Source: Pegoplata infirma
Taxonomy: Eukaryota; Arthropoda; Insecta; Diptera; Anthomyiidae
Assembly (NCBI GenBank): GCA_963921195.1
Contig: OY992538.1
Location: forward strand, 1,736,001 to 1,800,000
Length of the DNA: 64,000 nucleotides
Direction: 5' to 3'
Shown here: one piece after another, positions 47,100-58,813 of the stretch
Layout: every line of letters starts with the position of its first letter
Position numbering within the stretch: the first letter of the stretch is position 1
Notes under the pieces: model-generated
The model's database searches: none
Seen by the model: only the letters and a program-made list of their open reading frames with translations
Told to the model about the DNA's origin: nothing
Program-made: the position numbers and the translations under genes

Positions 47100-47875
47100 C
47101 ACAGAAAATAATATCGTATATTTTATTTTAATTAAAATTTTAATTGTTTTTTAATTTAATATTAATTAAACTTTTAATTAATATAATTAATTGTTTAATT
47201 AAATTTTTAACTTTATTTTAATTAATATTTTAATTGTTTTCAAATTTAATATTAATTAAGTATTTAATTTATATAATTAAATGTTTAATTAAATTTCTAG
47301 CTTTACTTATTTTTTTTTTTGTTTTGTTTTCCGTGTGTGTGCGAGTGTGTGTTTTTCTCTTGCATTGAATTACATACAAAAAAAAATACATAAGTATAAA
47401 AAGTTTGTTGAAAGTTTTTTATTATTTTTCACATAGGTTTTTGAATTCTCATTTTGTTTATAGTTTTATGTGTATGTATATGAAAGGTTTATAATCAACT
47501 TTATAAAATCATCTCACTGACTATGTCTTTACGGCATAAATAAATTTCGTAAAGTTTGAAGAAATATTTTTTTTAAACTATTTTATTCAAAAAGAATGTT
47601 TTTACAAATTATTATTTTTTTTTAATATAATATTTTTAATTAATTTTTTTAATTTATACAATTAAAATTTTAATTATTTTTTTTTTAATTTTAATTAAAT
47701 TTTTTAATTTATAGTATTAAGTTTTTAATTAAATAAATATCCATTTATTTTTAATTAACGACATACAAATATTTTTAATTTATTTGCGCATTTTAGTGAT
47801 TGGTCCGGATTTAATTAATTTTTTAATTAAATCTACGAATTTTTTAATTAAATATTTTTTTTATTTTTTTCTGTG
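47100..47875. mobile_element. 776-bp CACAG...CTGTG element, AATTTAATTAAA body
   Basis: CACAGAAAATAA / TTTTTTTCTGTG, TA on both sides (47098-47099, 47876-47877). It consists almost entirely of TTAATTAAA-type sequence. The opposite arm of the host palindrome (around 48775-48800) lacks it. Confidence 0.7.
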
Positions 47876-48387
47876 TAGTAATCCGATTATCACAAATAAT
47901 GGCTCATATGAAAGCTTAATTCTTCTTCTTTTAGGAAGTATTTTCAAAAGCATACGGATTTTTTCAGAAGTGTTGCAAAAATCCAAAAACATTTTTTTTT
48001 GCGAATATTTAAAAAAACACTTCTTCGATTTTAAAAAAAAAAAGTTTGGTGATAAACAATACTGTTTTGTACAACATATCCAAAATTCAGAGTGGGATCC
48101 CAATGGGATCAAAAAATATTCTGGTTTTAGTACGAAGTTCTTAAATTTTACCTTAGAAAATTAAAATTTTATGTTTCTTCAATATAAAAGTTTAAATTTT
48201 CAAAGAAAATTATACTATTAAAATTTTAAAACATTAGAAATTTAAATTTTCTAAGGGAAAAATATGAGAACCTCGTACTTAAAACAGAATATTTTTTGAT
48301 CCCATGGAGATCCCACTCTGAATTTTGAATATGTTATACAAAACATTGTAATTTTTCACCAGAATTCAAAAAAAAAAATCGAAGATG

Positions 48388-48636
48388 CACACAGAAAACA
48401 AATTTGCTAATTTCCAACTGAAATTCAGTTGTTGCAACAAAAATTCGGTTGATGCATTTGTATTAAGGTTAAAACAACTAAATATCGGTAGTTACAACTA
48501 AATTTTGTTAATACAACAGTCTTTTAATTGAAACAACTAAAAAATTCGTCTGCCACAGTGAAATTTAGTAGCAGCAACCGAATTTTGAGTTGCTTCAACT
48601 GAAGAATTCAGTTGGAAATTTATTTTTCTCTGTGTG
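48388..48636. mobile_element. 249-bp CACACAG element, CAACTAAAT body
   Basis: CACACAGAAAACAAATTTGC at the left, TTTTTCTCTGTGTG at the right, TG on both sides. The body is GTTGCAACTAAATTC-like repeats. It is the same family as 58814-59061. Confidence 0.65.
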
Positions 48637-49422
48637 TGTTTTTTTAAATATTCGAAAAGAAAAAATGTTTTTGCATTTTTGCATCATTTCTGTAAAAAAA
48701 ACTGTGTTATTTTAAAAATATTTTCTAAAAGAAGAATCCCAGGTTTCACATGAGCCTAAATTTGTGAAATTCGGGTCATTGGTTAAGAAGTTACAGCTCT
48801 TTAAACGTGATGTATTTTTCTTACTTTTGCTTAAAAAGTCAATCTTTGACCCGCCATAATTCGTTAAATACACCAAATGTAAAAAAACGATATATGGTAC
48901 ATATATCATATTTATGAGGGCTATCTATGTGTCAAGGTTCAAATTAATCTGAGACACCATTTCCAAAATGACTAAAATTTGAGCTAAATTTTCTGGAATG
49001 GCCCGGGCAATTTATCTTTTTTATAAAAATAGCTTTATTTTTTTGCATTTTTTCACATTGAATTGGGGCCCAAATTTGACATTTATTTATGAGGTTATAT
49101 TTTTCACGTTGGTGTCATTTTGGATTGGGTAATTTTTCCGGATGCCATATAAAAACTCTTTACTTTGGCTGAGATTGTTGGGGGTATTTGAAGCTTTGGC
49201 ATAGCGGATATAGGTTTCTTACTTGTTTATAATAAGATTTTAAAAAGTACATACAATTCGTGGTTTTATATTCCATTTAAATTTTAAATTAATATTATTC
49301 AGTTAATCAAATAATTCAAATTTAACCGATTATTAAACGATTAAATCTCAACCCCAATTAATTATTTGTCCGATTAACCGATTAAACAAGAACCTTGATT
49401 AAGTGAATACCCTAGTAAACAT

Positions 49423-51077
49423 ACATAAAATTGTGTTCGCGGAACCATTATAAGAAGTTCGTTTTAACCAAGGATTCGCTATAAAAGAGTTCGTTGTAAA
49501 AGAAATATTTTGTGTGAAAGTTGTTGCCAAAACGTCGGGACTTTGGAATTAGTTTGTTATAACCGAGAATGCGTTAACAACGAGTCCGTAATAACCGAGT
49601 TTGACTGTAGTTAACTGAGAAATTATTTTTGTGAGAAATTATTTTTTAATTTCACTATGTGATTTCCGTAAATATTTTCAAAGTGTATTGAATAATTGTG
49701 TTGTGTTTTACTTGTACACTTTAATGTATGGTTTAATTAATTTGTATTTAATTATATTCATTATGTAGTCATGAGAATTGGGAATTTTAATGAATGTCAT
49801 TCGTGTATGTACGTAAGCTGGTTATGTGTGGTTTCTTACTTGTTTCAAACTAATGTCATTAAAAACAATATAAAATACAAATTAATAATAGTATATGAAA
49901 TATTTGTACGTGGATATGTAAATACATTTGTATGTGTGTGTGTGTGCATATAAATTGATTGATGTTAGATTTTGTTGTCTCCACTGCTACTAACAAAAAC
50001 TACAAATAATAATAATTGATATTTAAAGGACATTTTTTATTTTTTTTTTGTTAAAGCAACAGTTTGTTATTTTTTTTCCATACGGAAAAACATATAATTG
50101 AAATATAAACTTTGAGGTTAAAGTTATAATGAAATTACCTCGAATCCAAATAAAAATTATTTAAAAAAAAAAGAAAAAACAATGGAAATTTCCCCTTATT
50201 TTGAAAATACACATCACATTCTTGTTACTCAAAGGGAGGAGGAGTTAAAACTAGTTTTATATCTGGAAACTCTGTGATTGTGAGTAATAATATTGAATAG
50301 AGAGCTTCTGCGTATTTAATGCCGGATTGGAGATTTATGTGTAAGTGTGTGTTTAAATTGTATGTTTGTATGTATGATGGTTACCACACTTTTTCATTAA
50401 AGTTAATGCTCTCTTTACAGCTTTATTGGTTTTTAATGAGTATTTGAGTTGATGAAGAATTTAATTTTTGATGTCCCACAGACCCAATCCAATCACAACA
50501 TGGCATCATGTATTCTTCCATTGATGAAGAGACCAACTACCTTCCCCCCTCCACACTTTATCCACCCCCTTCAATCACTATATCCAGTATGGATGTACAT
50601 GTGAGGAAAAACACAAATGTGAAATGGTCAGTCACAACAACCACATTAAGGATGTGTTCAGCTTTTATTCAATTTTAATCAAAATATAAAAAAAGACGTT
50701 ATTTCATAATGTATGCAGAACAACAACAGTTGGTATGTGCAACACCTCCCCTGAATGGTCTTCTCAGTAGTTGGTTCTGTTTTGGTATATTTTTTTTTTT
50801 TTCTTTTTTACTTTTAATATTGAATATGAAAATGCTAGGAGAACTTAATAAATTTTACATACAAATTAAGTGTTGTGTATGTGTATCTACACATGGACAG
50901 TGTGAACTCGATTTACACAACTGCTCGAATATTGTGACTAGTGTTTTTTCCCGGGAATTCCCGTCGAAGGCTTTCCCAGAATTTTGGAGATATGGACGGC
51001 ATTCCACAACAAATGTTCAGCAAAAATAAAAATGATGTCGTGTCAAAATGTTATCATTTGCAGAGTATTTGCTCTTA
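49423..51077. other. Largely non-repetitive sequence
   Basis: 49560-51000 shows little transposon signature. It includes a pyrimidine-rich C-rich patch (50520-50575) and (TG)n at 49933-49946. The 106-codon plus frame at 50709-51029 has a hydrophobic low-complexity centre and no family match I recognise. It could hold regulatory DNA, but nothing specific is seen. Confidence 0.4.
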
Positions 51078-51556
51078 CGAGAATGGTCTTTCAAAGGGCA
51101 CCCACCGATTGTCCTGAAACTTGCGTATGGGAAAGAATTACCTATTTTTTTAGCAGCCCAATCTCACATTTAGCGAGCCAAAGGGGAGGGGGAAACGGGA
51201 TTTTTTTTAGATTGTTGATTGCTATACAAGTAAAAACATTTTTTGAAGGCCTATCCAATGATGTATCGGTCGTTTTGCAATTCAGCTGCGTTAAGTACGT
51301 TATTGTCAAAAATGTAAACACGTTGTTTTAGTTTATATGGAGATGTATATAAATATATGTACGGCCGCCAAAATCATACAAAATAATCTCTATTTAAATT
51401 TTGCGTTTGCCGAAATTCCTGTTAGTTGGGATTTTATTCGGATTTTCCCGAAAGACCATATTTTTTCAAAAGGTGACAAACCTTTTTTAAATTTGAGATT
51501 GGGCAGCTAAAAAACAGGTAACTCTTATTTTGTTGCCCTCTGAAGGACCTAACTTG
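51078..51556. repeat. Diverged foldback repeat (~480 bp)
   Basis: GGTCTTTCAAAGGGCACCC ... TTTAGCAGCCCAATCTCACA pairs with TTTGAGATTGGGCAGCTAAA ... GTTGCCCTCTGAAGGACC. The 115-codon frame crossing the left arm is a repeat translation. Confidence 0.6.
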
Positions 51557-52405
51557 TTAGATCACTAATAAATAACAAAAATTTAATTTATTTCAAAAAG
51601 TGATCTTTCGGAGCATGGTCAAATATTGAATGTATCATCATTTTTTGCCGGAGTGTCTTTGTTTCAATATTGATGTTTTTATAATATTTAAAGTTTTTTT
51701 TGTAGATTTTTGTATGGGCTATCGATTAAGAAGTTTTAAAATTTTTTTATTTGAGTGATAAATTACACAGGGCTACGCTGATTTCAAATCTGGTTACGAT
51801 TTTTTTGGGTCAGCTCTAGTTTTCGAGATATAGCCTAAGTAAACCTTGAAAATAGGCTACTTTTGGCATATTTGTGAGTCCATATTTACCAACACTAGTA
51901 TAACATCTAAAAAGTGCATGACGATTTCAGGTATGTTGGATATGCTGATTCCAAAAATGCTCCTACTTTTGTTGATTCATCTTTAGTTTTTGAGATATTG
52001 CTAAAATAAAATTTTAAAATTTATGCCCTCTTTAATTTTGTCTAATATTTATGCCTTTTTTAATAACTCCAAAATTAAAGCTGTCAGAAAAAAGCTAATA
52101 CCAGTTTTAAAATACTCGCATCCAATATAGTAAAGTTCGTGTTTAAAACAGAGGCTTTTAAATTAGTTTTGAAAATTATAGCCAAGCAAATTTGGCAAAA
52201 AACGCACTTTTTCGACACTTTAACAGCGATTTGCTCGCTAAAGCGAGCTGATGGAAAAAATTGGATAACAGATTCAGAATCAGCACACTAAACTCCATAT
52301 AAATCAGTTGCCAAAGGTCAGGCAAATTGAAAAGGCTCAACTTTTTCAACCTGTGTTATTGTAATATTTTTAAAATTTTATAACACAAAATTTGGTGAAC
52401 TGAAA
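51557..52405. repeat. Old dispersed repeat, GAGATATAG-type
   Basis: Several diverged units containing CTAGTTTTCGAGATATAGCC and a following sentence recur between 51780 and 52260, resembling the middle of 6638-7514. No gene. Confidence 0.35.
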
Positions 52406-52792
52406 TTGCCACTCAATTGTAGAATGCTTTTTTTAAAGGGCAAAATCAGCTGCAGTTGTACAGCTAAAAGAACTGGACCGATTTTGATGAAATGTATTTT
52501 TTTTTTGTAAATAACTAAATTCTCTAGTACTTATCGTGGCATTTTTTTTTTAATTTTCACCTAATTATGTTTTTATGAAAGAAGAAAATTTTTTAATTTT
52601 TTATGTTTATACATATTAGCATAATTTCAACAAAAATCAATGTTTTTTTTTAAATGGACACGGTAGGTACTAGAAAATTTAAGAATCTACAAATCAAAAG
52701 AAAAAAAGTATAAAAATCGGTTCAGTAGTTTTTGCTGTACAACTGCAGCAGATTTTGTCTTTTAAAAAAATAATTTTACAATTGAGTGGCAA
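52406..52792. repeat. 387-bp foldback, TTGCCACTCAATTGTA ends
   Basis: Perfect 16-bp ends with long inner matches (CTGCAGTTGTACAGC / GCTGTACAACTGCAG; CCGATTTT / AAAATCGG). A diverged half-copy is near 5010-5040. Confidence 0.7.
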
Positions 52793-52796
52793 ACAT

Positions 52797-52938
52797 TTAA
52801 AATTGAGATGGGACCGCGAGTGAGTTTTTTTACGATCACACACGTTCACGACGAAACAATTTTAAACTCGCATTGACCGTGAGCTTGCGTGATTGTAAAA
52901 AAAATTCACTCACGATCACATCTCCATTTTAAATTTTG
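52797..52938. repeat. ~140-bp foldback hairpin
   Basis: GAGATGGGACCGCGAGTGAG pairs with CTCACGATCACATCTC, continuing through poly-T/A and GATCACACACG / CGTGATTG. It abuts the preceding foldback. Confidence 0.65.
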
Positions 52939-52969
52939 CTGAAGTGTTTTTTTATTACTCATACGCCTA

Positions 52970-53480
52970 CGTTATATACCCCATTTTTGTCATTTATAAG
53001 CATAAATCAATCGTTTTGGTCTAAAAACTCTATGTTTTTCGGGAGCCGTTGGGGTCCTACTCTACAATTTTTTTTAGTTTTGACTTGAAAGAATTTTAGC
53101 TGAGATCTTGCTTTGACATATCCATAAAAAATTATTATTTTTATCTGTGACATCTTTATCGTGTACTAAAATGTATCAAATTGTCAAATTTCGTCGATTG
53201 CCGGTTTGTACAAAAAACTCTAACCCACAGGGGCACAGGTTAAAATTGTCCGATTGTGCTAAAAATTTAAAAATAGAGTTTTTAGACCAAAACGAACGAT
53301 TATTTGCCAGGCAATCTACAAAAGTAATTTTTTGTGATAATACGTAAAATTTGAAGAAAGGGTAAAAAACACGTTTTTTTATGTTTTTTGATACATTTCA
53401 AAATACGATAAAGATGGCACAGATATTTATTTCAGTCTGAATATTGAAAAAACGCTAAATTTTAAATATTTTTATGAATT
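52970..53480. mobile_element. Diverged relative of the 2577-3442 foldback
   Basis: It shares GTTGGGGTCCTAC, AGTTTTGAC, ATCTGTGACATCTTTATCGT and its inverse (CGATAAAGATGGCACAG). Interrupted and eroded. Confidence 0.5.
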
Positions 53481-53683
53481 TGATGTAAATTTTAATGGAT
53501 ACATTTTCAATTAAAAGTTTCTCAAAAACAGAAACACCGAAAACATTTTAAATGAAGTATTTGTAAATTATTGTTTTCTGTAAAGACAGTCGAGCTCAGG
53601 CTCTAATTATAATTATGTATTATAATTTTTTGATTTGTTATATATGGTTTTGAATTGAGAAAAGTGTGAAAGAAAAATTTTAA

Positions 53684-54970
53684 TTTTTCTAAAAATTTAG
53701 ACATCCTGGTTTGTTTCTTACTAGTTTCATATTATCCAGTTATAATAATCTTCAGAAAAACTTTTAATGTCAAATTTATTTAGTTAATAGTCAATAAAAC
53801 TCTATATGTGAAAATTATTTACAGATCGCAGCCGACAAGAATTGAACTCATCATCATCTGTAGGGTGTTCAATTAATCGGGTTTTTTTATTGTTCGATTA
53901 AACGATTAATCGATATTTGGCATATTTGATTTATTCGATTAAACAAATAAATTTTTAAAATTGTTCGATTAATCGAATAATTCCAAATTCAGAAATTTTC
54001 TAAATAACAAAATTTTTTTTGACAATTTTGGAAAAGATGTTACTTGAGTAAATAAACAATTTTAATAACAAGTATTTTAACATTTTATTACCAAAAAAAC
54101 GTAAAGGCATTACAAAATGTACCAAAATTAAAGTTTTATGCAATTTTTTTTTTTTGAGAAAATTAAAACCAAAATAATTTTGGAGATTTCAAAATTGTGT
54201 AGAATTCAAAAATTATTTTTGTTGCCAAATTTATATGGATTACCGATATAACACAAATGTTATATTTATAATCTGACTACATTTGGGAAAATGTTAAACA
54301 AAAAATATTTTGTTTTAAGAATACTCATAAAATGTGTTATTTAATTTTTTTATAATTTAGTGGGTCTTTGCTCAAAACTCAAAAATTTTACCGATGTTAG
54401 CGCAGTCATAAGTAAACTGATTTAGCCCAATTTTTATTTGGTACTTATTTTTAGTCGTTTAACAAATCCAAAATTCAGGAACAGCAAAATTCCAAAAAAA
54501 TAATATAAGGACCACTCTAGTAAACTTGACGGTTTTTTTTAAATTTAATGGGCACATACATTTGGTTTGTTTATTTGACTTAAAACTTTTAAAAAATTAT
54601 ACATATTTCCAGAAAAACCATATATTATTTTTATTCGATTAATCGGCATAAATTCTTCGATTAATCCTTTAATCGAAATTAGCAATTTTAAATTAATCGA
54701 ACAATTATTCGTCTAAAATTGTTCGATTAATCGAACAAGAATTAATCGGCTGAACACCCTAATCATCTGTAATACTTTGCTATTAACTGCTTGTAACGTA
54801 CAATCACTCTAGACCGATACGCCAAGTAGGCTGTTAAGCAAGTATCAACTAAATCTGATTTTTTCAATTCGAGTGTAGTTGTTGCTGTTGTTTTTTCTCA
54901 CAGAAGACTTGTTATTGTAATGTGTAAACAAATTTTTATTTTTAGTAATCATTATTCTTCTTCCTCTCCT
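53684..54970 (-). repeat. Second copy of the tRNA-box repeat, split by a hAT
   Basis: 53684-53860 and 54770-54970 together align with 7528-7910. The A-box string is intact (54814-54824), while the B-box has decayed (AGTTCAATTC on the minus strand near 53840). Confidence 0.6.
53861..54761. mobile_element. 901-bp hAT element with empty-site proof
   Basis: TAGGGTGTTCAATTAATCGG / ATTAATCGGCTGAACACCCTA ends, with a perfect 8-bp duplication ATCATCTG (53853-53860, 54762-54769). The paralogous repeat at 7693-7702 holds a single ATCATCTG, i.e. the unoccupied site. TTCGATTAATCGAAC palindromes lie at both ends. Confidence 0.92.
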
Positions 54971-56216
54971 TCATCAATTCTGATCTAAGTACTTATTTTT
55001 GCAAACATTGCCAGACATGGTCTATATTTTAGACACAAATGTTAGGTGTTGCCATTTTTCCAAAGATACTGGTTGCCACTTAGGGCGACTTATAGTCGTT
55101 ATTTTTAAATTATTGTTTTCTGTATTTGTAGTCTAAAGATAGAGCCGCGAAATGTGATAAATAATCGTATAATAATTTTTCAAACGCAAATATCTCTATA
55201 ACGATAAGTTATAAAACCAATTTGGTTGGCTGATTTAGAATCAGAAAGTATATTTTATGTTAAATCATGTGATTGATCGAAGATTTTGTTATTTATTTCT
55301 CAGACAATTTTGTATGAAAAATTTCAAAGATTTTGAGACATTTTTGATATAGAAAAATCTGAGTTTCTGATCAAATTTTTTTATCGAAAAATTTTGAGAT
55401 TTAGTAATATTTGTCATAAGAAAATTCTTAGATTCTAAAACATTTTTCCAGTAGAAATATTTTGAGATTTTTAAACATTTTTGTTAGTAAAAACTCTGAT
55501 AGTCTAACAATAAGACATTTTTTCCATAAAAACTTAAAATAAATTGGAGCGACCGACCATACATATCATTAACATTCGAACGGTGTAACCTAAGTCAATT
55601 TTGACTTTTAAATTTTGCGTGGAACCAATATTTTTGTTATCACAAAAATGCAGTTGATACGATTTTTATAAGAGGAATTAAATTCATTTAGTTGCGCTAT
55701 TCGAGACCACACTGTATAATGTACATATGTATGTGTATGTCTTTCCAAATTGATTGTTAACTGAAGAGAAATATCATGGAGTGAGAGGAATATACAACAT
55801 TTTTAAGTTAATATAACAACCAGCCATTTAACCAAAACCATCTATTTCAAACCATTTTCATTTTATTACTCATTGATGCTGTCCGTTCATGCCACCGGTT
55901 ACCTTAGGCTCTCGTTAGACTGAATCTAAATATGATTTTACCAAAATATAGCAGGATTTTCAGGAAAAAAAAAATCCTCCTTTATCAGATCGAATCCTTT
56001 TTTTGATGTTACCAAGCGAAATTCCAAAAAGCCCATTTTCGGGAGAGGCTTATGCACAGTTTCCGCTTCTAACGGATATTAAACATGGCTTAACAAACAA
56101 AAACCGGGTTTCAACATTAAAAAAAATATTTTATATTTACATTTTTATATCTCTGAGAAGGTGGAGCTATGAATTTAACATGCAGTTTTTTTAAAAAATG
56201 TTTTTGTGTACCCACC
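54971..56216. other. Non-coding stretch with repeat scraps
   Basis: 55330-55540 is another patch of the 'TTTTTGATATAGAAAAATCTGAG' degenerate array. 55550-55735 contains a Helentron family A scrap (CGACCGACCATA, GTGGAACCAATATTTTTGTT). The rest is AT-rich with no gene. Confidence 0.45.
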
Positions 56217-56224
56217 AACCACAG

Positions 56225-57566
56225 TAGGCTTGCCAGATCGAAAATGGCAAAAAGCTTGACATTTAGACAAAAAAGCTTGATTTTTCTTGACATCTAGAAA
56301 AAAAAGCTTGATTTTTCTTGACATTTCAAATTTAGGTATTTAAAAAAAAAAAGTTATTTTTTAAACCAATTTGATTTAAATTAAAAATACTAAAGCGGGC
56401 TTCGAAAACTTAAAAAAAAGTGTCGGAACGTGCACAAATTTTGGTTGTTTTTAAAGCATTTTTGATCTGTGCAACAAAAAATTCAGGGAATCACAAAGGC
56501 AATTTTCAAAAAAAAAACAAAAAAAATCTTAAACTTTACTAAAAAAAAGTTACAAAACAAATTTTAAGATAATTAAAAAAAATCGACTTGAAAAAAAATA
56601 GGTGTTCTTCGAAGAATTAACAAAAATGTTGTTAATTTCAGCAAATTTTAAATGTGTGTTACCAAAGTTTTCTACATTTTTAGAACGACTAAATTTTTTT
56701 GTTGATTTCAGTTAACAAATTTTTTAGTAATCATAATAAAATAAATTAATCAGTTAATTTTCGAGTTAATTTTAAGCTTTTTTTTAAGTCGCGCTTTAAA
56801 AACATACTTTTTACAGAATGTTTAAAAGGAATCAGAATTCTCGCTTATTATACTGTAGGTAAGTGAAATTGACTCACTAAAACGCCGAGGCACGTGAACT
56901 TAATTTTGGCTTGTAGGACACAGTGGCATTCGCAGTTTTGACAGATCAAGAGATATTTAATTTTTAAGTTTGTAATTTTCAAGCGATTTTTTGTTGTTTT
57001 TTAAGCAAATTGAAGAAAAATAAATTATTTTACTCGCTTTAAGTGATCGGCCATCATTGTTAGAATAAAGTTTCGACTAATTAATACTAAATAATGTAAT
57101 CTAAAAATATTTTTTTCAAGAATTTTCCTTGAAAATCGCAAACTTTAAAACATTCATTTTGCCCTTAAGTTTACGTGTTACAGAGTTATTTTTGAAATAA
57201 AAGTGACATTGGAACACTTAGGGTGAATTACTCAATGAAAAGTTACTGCTAACTGCCGATTTAACGGTGCCTTATGTCAAAATTTGTATGAAAAAGTTAA
57301 ATTTAACGGAGAGTTATTTTATAACGGAGCATTGAGTAATCCAGCCTTAGTAGTAAAAAAATAAGTATTTTTGAAAACAATCTTTGATTTTAATTCATTT
57401 ACATTTAAAGATTTGAAAATAAATTCTTCTTGATTTTTCTTGACAATTTAGTGGAAAATTTTGTTAAATTGGATTTTAGCTTGACAAATGACATTTTAGC
57501 TTGATTCTTGACACGTACTGAAAAAGCTTGACAATCAAGCCAAATCAAGCCCGCCTGGCAACCCTA
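56225..57566. mobile_element. 1.34-kb hAT element with AACCACAG duplication
   Basis: TAGGCTTGCCAG at the left, CTGGCAACCCTA at the right, a classic hAT end, with a perfect 8-bp duplication AACCACAG (56217-56224, 57567-57574). AGCTTGAC/GTCAAGCT subterminal repeats sit at both ends. No transposase. Hosts 57221-57346. Confidence 0.92.
57221..57346. mobile_element. 126-bp PIF/Harbinger-type MITE
   Basis: GGGTGAATTACTCAATG and the inverse of CATTGAGTAATCCAGCC, flanked by TTA on both sides (57218-57220, 57347-57349), the target preferred by PIF/Harbinger. Confidence 0.8.
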
Positions 57567-57576
57567 AACCACAGCA

Positions 57577-57690
57577 TGTGGGTATACTTACTTTGTCATT
57601 CCGTGTGTAACGATCAGTGATCGATTTTAAGACATTCTAGCGATGTCCATCAGTCCGTCCGCCTGTTAAAGACATGATACAGTTTTGTAG
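57577..57690 (+). mobile_element. Helentron family B 5' fragment
   Basis: GTGGGTATACTTACTTTGTC, ATTCCGTGTGTAACG, GCGATGTCC...GTCCGTCCGCCTGT. Adjacent to the hAT end. Confidence 0.6.
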
Positions 57691-57734
57691 AATATAAAGC
57701 AAAAACCTAAAAAGAATTACTAAAAAGTATCCTA

Positions 57735-58177
57735 CATAGAAAATAAAATCGTCAAATTTAAATCAACAAACTTCATTTGTAACTCAACCAAATATGATAT
57801 CAACCAAACATTTAGTAAAAACGGCCGCCTGTTAGTCCATAAAACAAAACTTCGATTTTGTTTTTAACAAACTCAGTCAAGTAATATTATTTCAAAATTC
57901 CTTTCAATAAATAGTGTTTGTTAAATTTCTTTGTTGAAAAAAAAAAAAACTTTTTTCAGATCAACAAATTGTGTTTCTTGAATTTCTTCTTTTGAAAATT
58001 AAGATATTTTGTGTTTGTTGAATTTCTTTGTTGAAAACAAAAAAAATCTTTTTTCAACAATCAAAATTAACAAACGTTTATTGATATTACAAATTTCCGT
58101 ATTGAAGCACTTTCAATGAAAAAATTGATTGTATTCACAAATATGGGGGTCAATTTAACAATTCGGTTTTTTCTGTG
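57735..58177 (-). mobile_element. 443-bp CACAG-family element, inverted
   Basis: It matches 15084-15529 in reverse orientation. TA lies on both sides (57733-57734, 58178-58179) and the ends are CATAGAAAATAA / TTTTTTCTGTG. Confidence 0.65.
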
Positions 58178-58254
58178 TAATTTAATATTAAATAAAAAGA
58201 ATAATGACGACCCTGCCTAATGTATGTATTTTATTATTGCACACATACACTTAC

Positions 58255-58330
58255 GTTTCCATAGATGTTGTATCCACATCCTCGCCATCGTTGTCGTCGT
58301 CGTGCTTTGATGATTTAATTTTCTGGTCTT
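58255..58330 (-). CDS. Candidate small acidic exon, gene unknown
   Basis: On the minus strand an AG acceptor (AAATTAG|AA) and a strong donor (GAAAC|GTAAGTG) bracket 76 nt. The frame open throughout gives 24 full codons beginning DQKIKSSKHDDDNDGEDVDT, with two spare bases at each end. It is a GC-richer island in AT-rich, transposon-free DNA, and the peptide is strongly acidic. The acceptor lacks a good pyrimidine tract. It could be an exon of a gene upstream of the Rx-like gene, or an alternative upstream exon of that gene. A GAC trinucleotide run with a chance donor is the main alternative. I do not recognise the protein. Confidence 0.4.
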
Positions 58331-58813
58331 CTAATTTAATTTTATTATAGAAATACTCACTAACAAGGATGTGTGGTGTGGTGTAGTTTGGTATGTGTCT
58401 CTTTGTATGTGTGTATATGTTTATTATTATTTTGATGGGTTTTCTTGTTTCTATTCTGCTCTTTCCTTCTGTCGGTTAGCTTCACATACATACATGTATG
58501 CAAATTCATTAATGGAAAATGGAGGTATTTAATTGAAAAAGGAAACATGCCAAGGTGTTTATTCAGATAGAATTGTAAAAAAAAATTAAAATGCAACACA
58601 AACAAAAAAAAAAACATTTGTGTGATTATTTGTATAAAAAATGTAGTAGAGAGAGAGTTGATTAAATTTTGTATTTTTTTTTTTGGAATTATATTATACT
58701 TTCTTCGTATTAAAAAATTATAAAAAAAAACGTAATTTACGGAAAATTTATAATCAGTACAAATACAGGGTGTTTCAAGTTCGAGTATATTTTTCTCTTT
58801 TTTATAGTATATA
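58331..58813. other. AT-rich non-coding stretch
   Basis: A 158-codon minus frame (58360-58836) is low-complexity (Lys/Asn/His/Phe) and runs over A/T tracts and a GTGTGG repeat. I do not support it as a gene. Confidence 0.4.

Larger units (their letters stand above)
46046..49414. mobile_element. 3.37-kb hAT-type element with perfect GTAAACAT duplication
   Basis: TAGGGTATTCAATCGATTAA at the left and GAATACCCTA at the right, flanked by GTAAACAT at 46038-46045 and 49415-49422. It is the same family as 43352-45408 (shared TTCTAATAGTTTTTCATGC, TTGGATTGGG...AATTTTTC). A large internal palindrome (about 47000-48120 against 48280-48800) and two CACAG-end insertions enlarge it. No transposase. Confidence 0.9.

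Noticed and set aside
50476..50610. Possible plus-strand exon after CCCACAG
   Set aside because: The acceptor lacks a pyrimidine tract, the frame ends at TGA, and there is no clear donor.
50709..51331. Overlapping 106- and 115-codon plus frames
   Set aside because: Hydrophobic low complexity, then foldback-repeat sequence. No splice or domain support.
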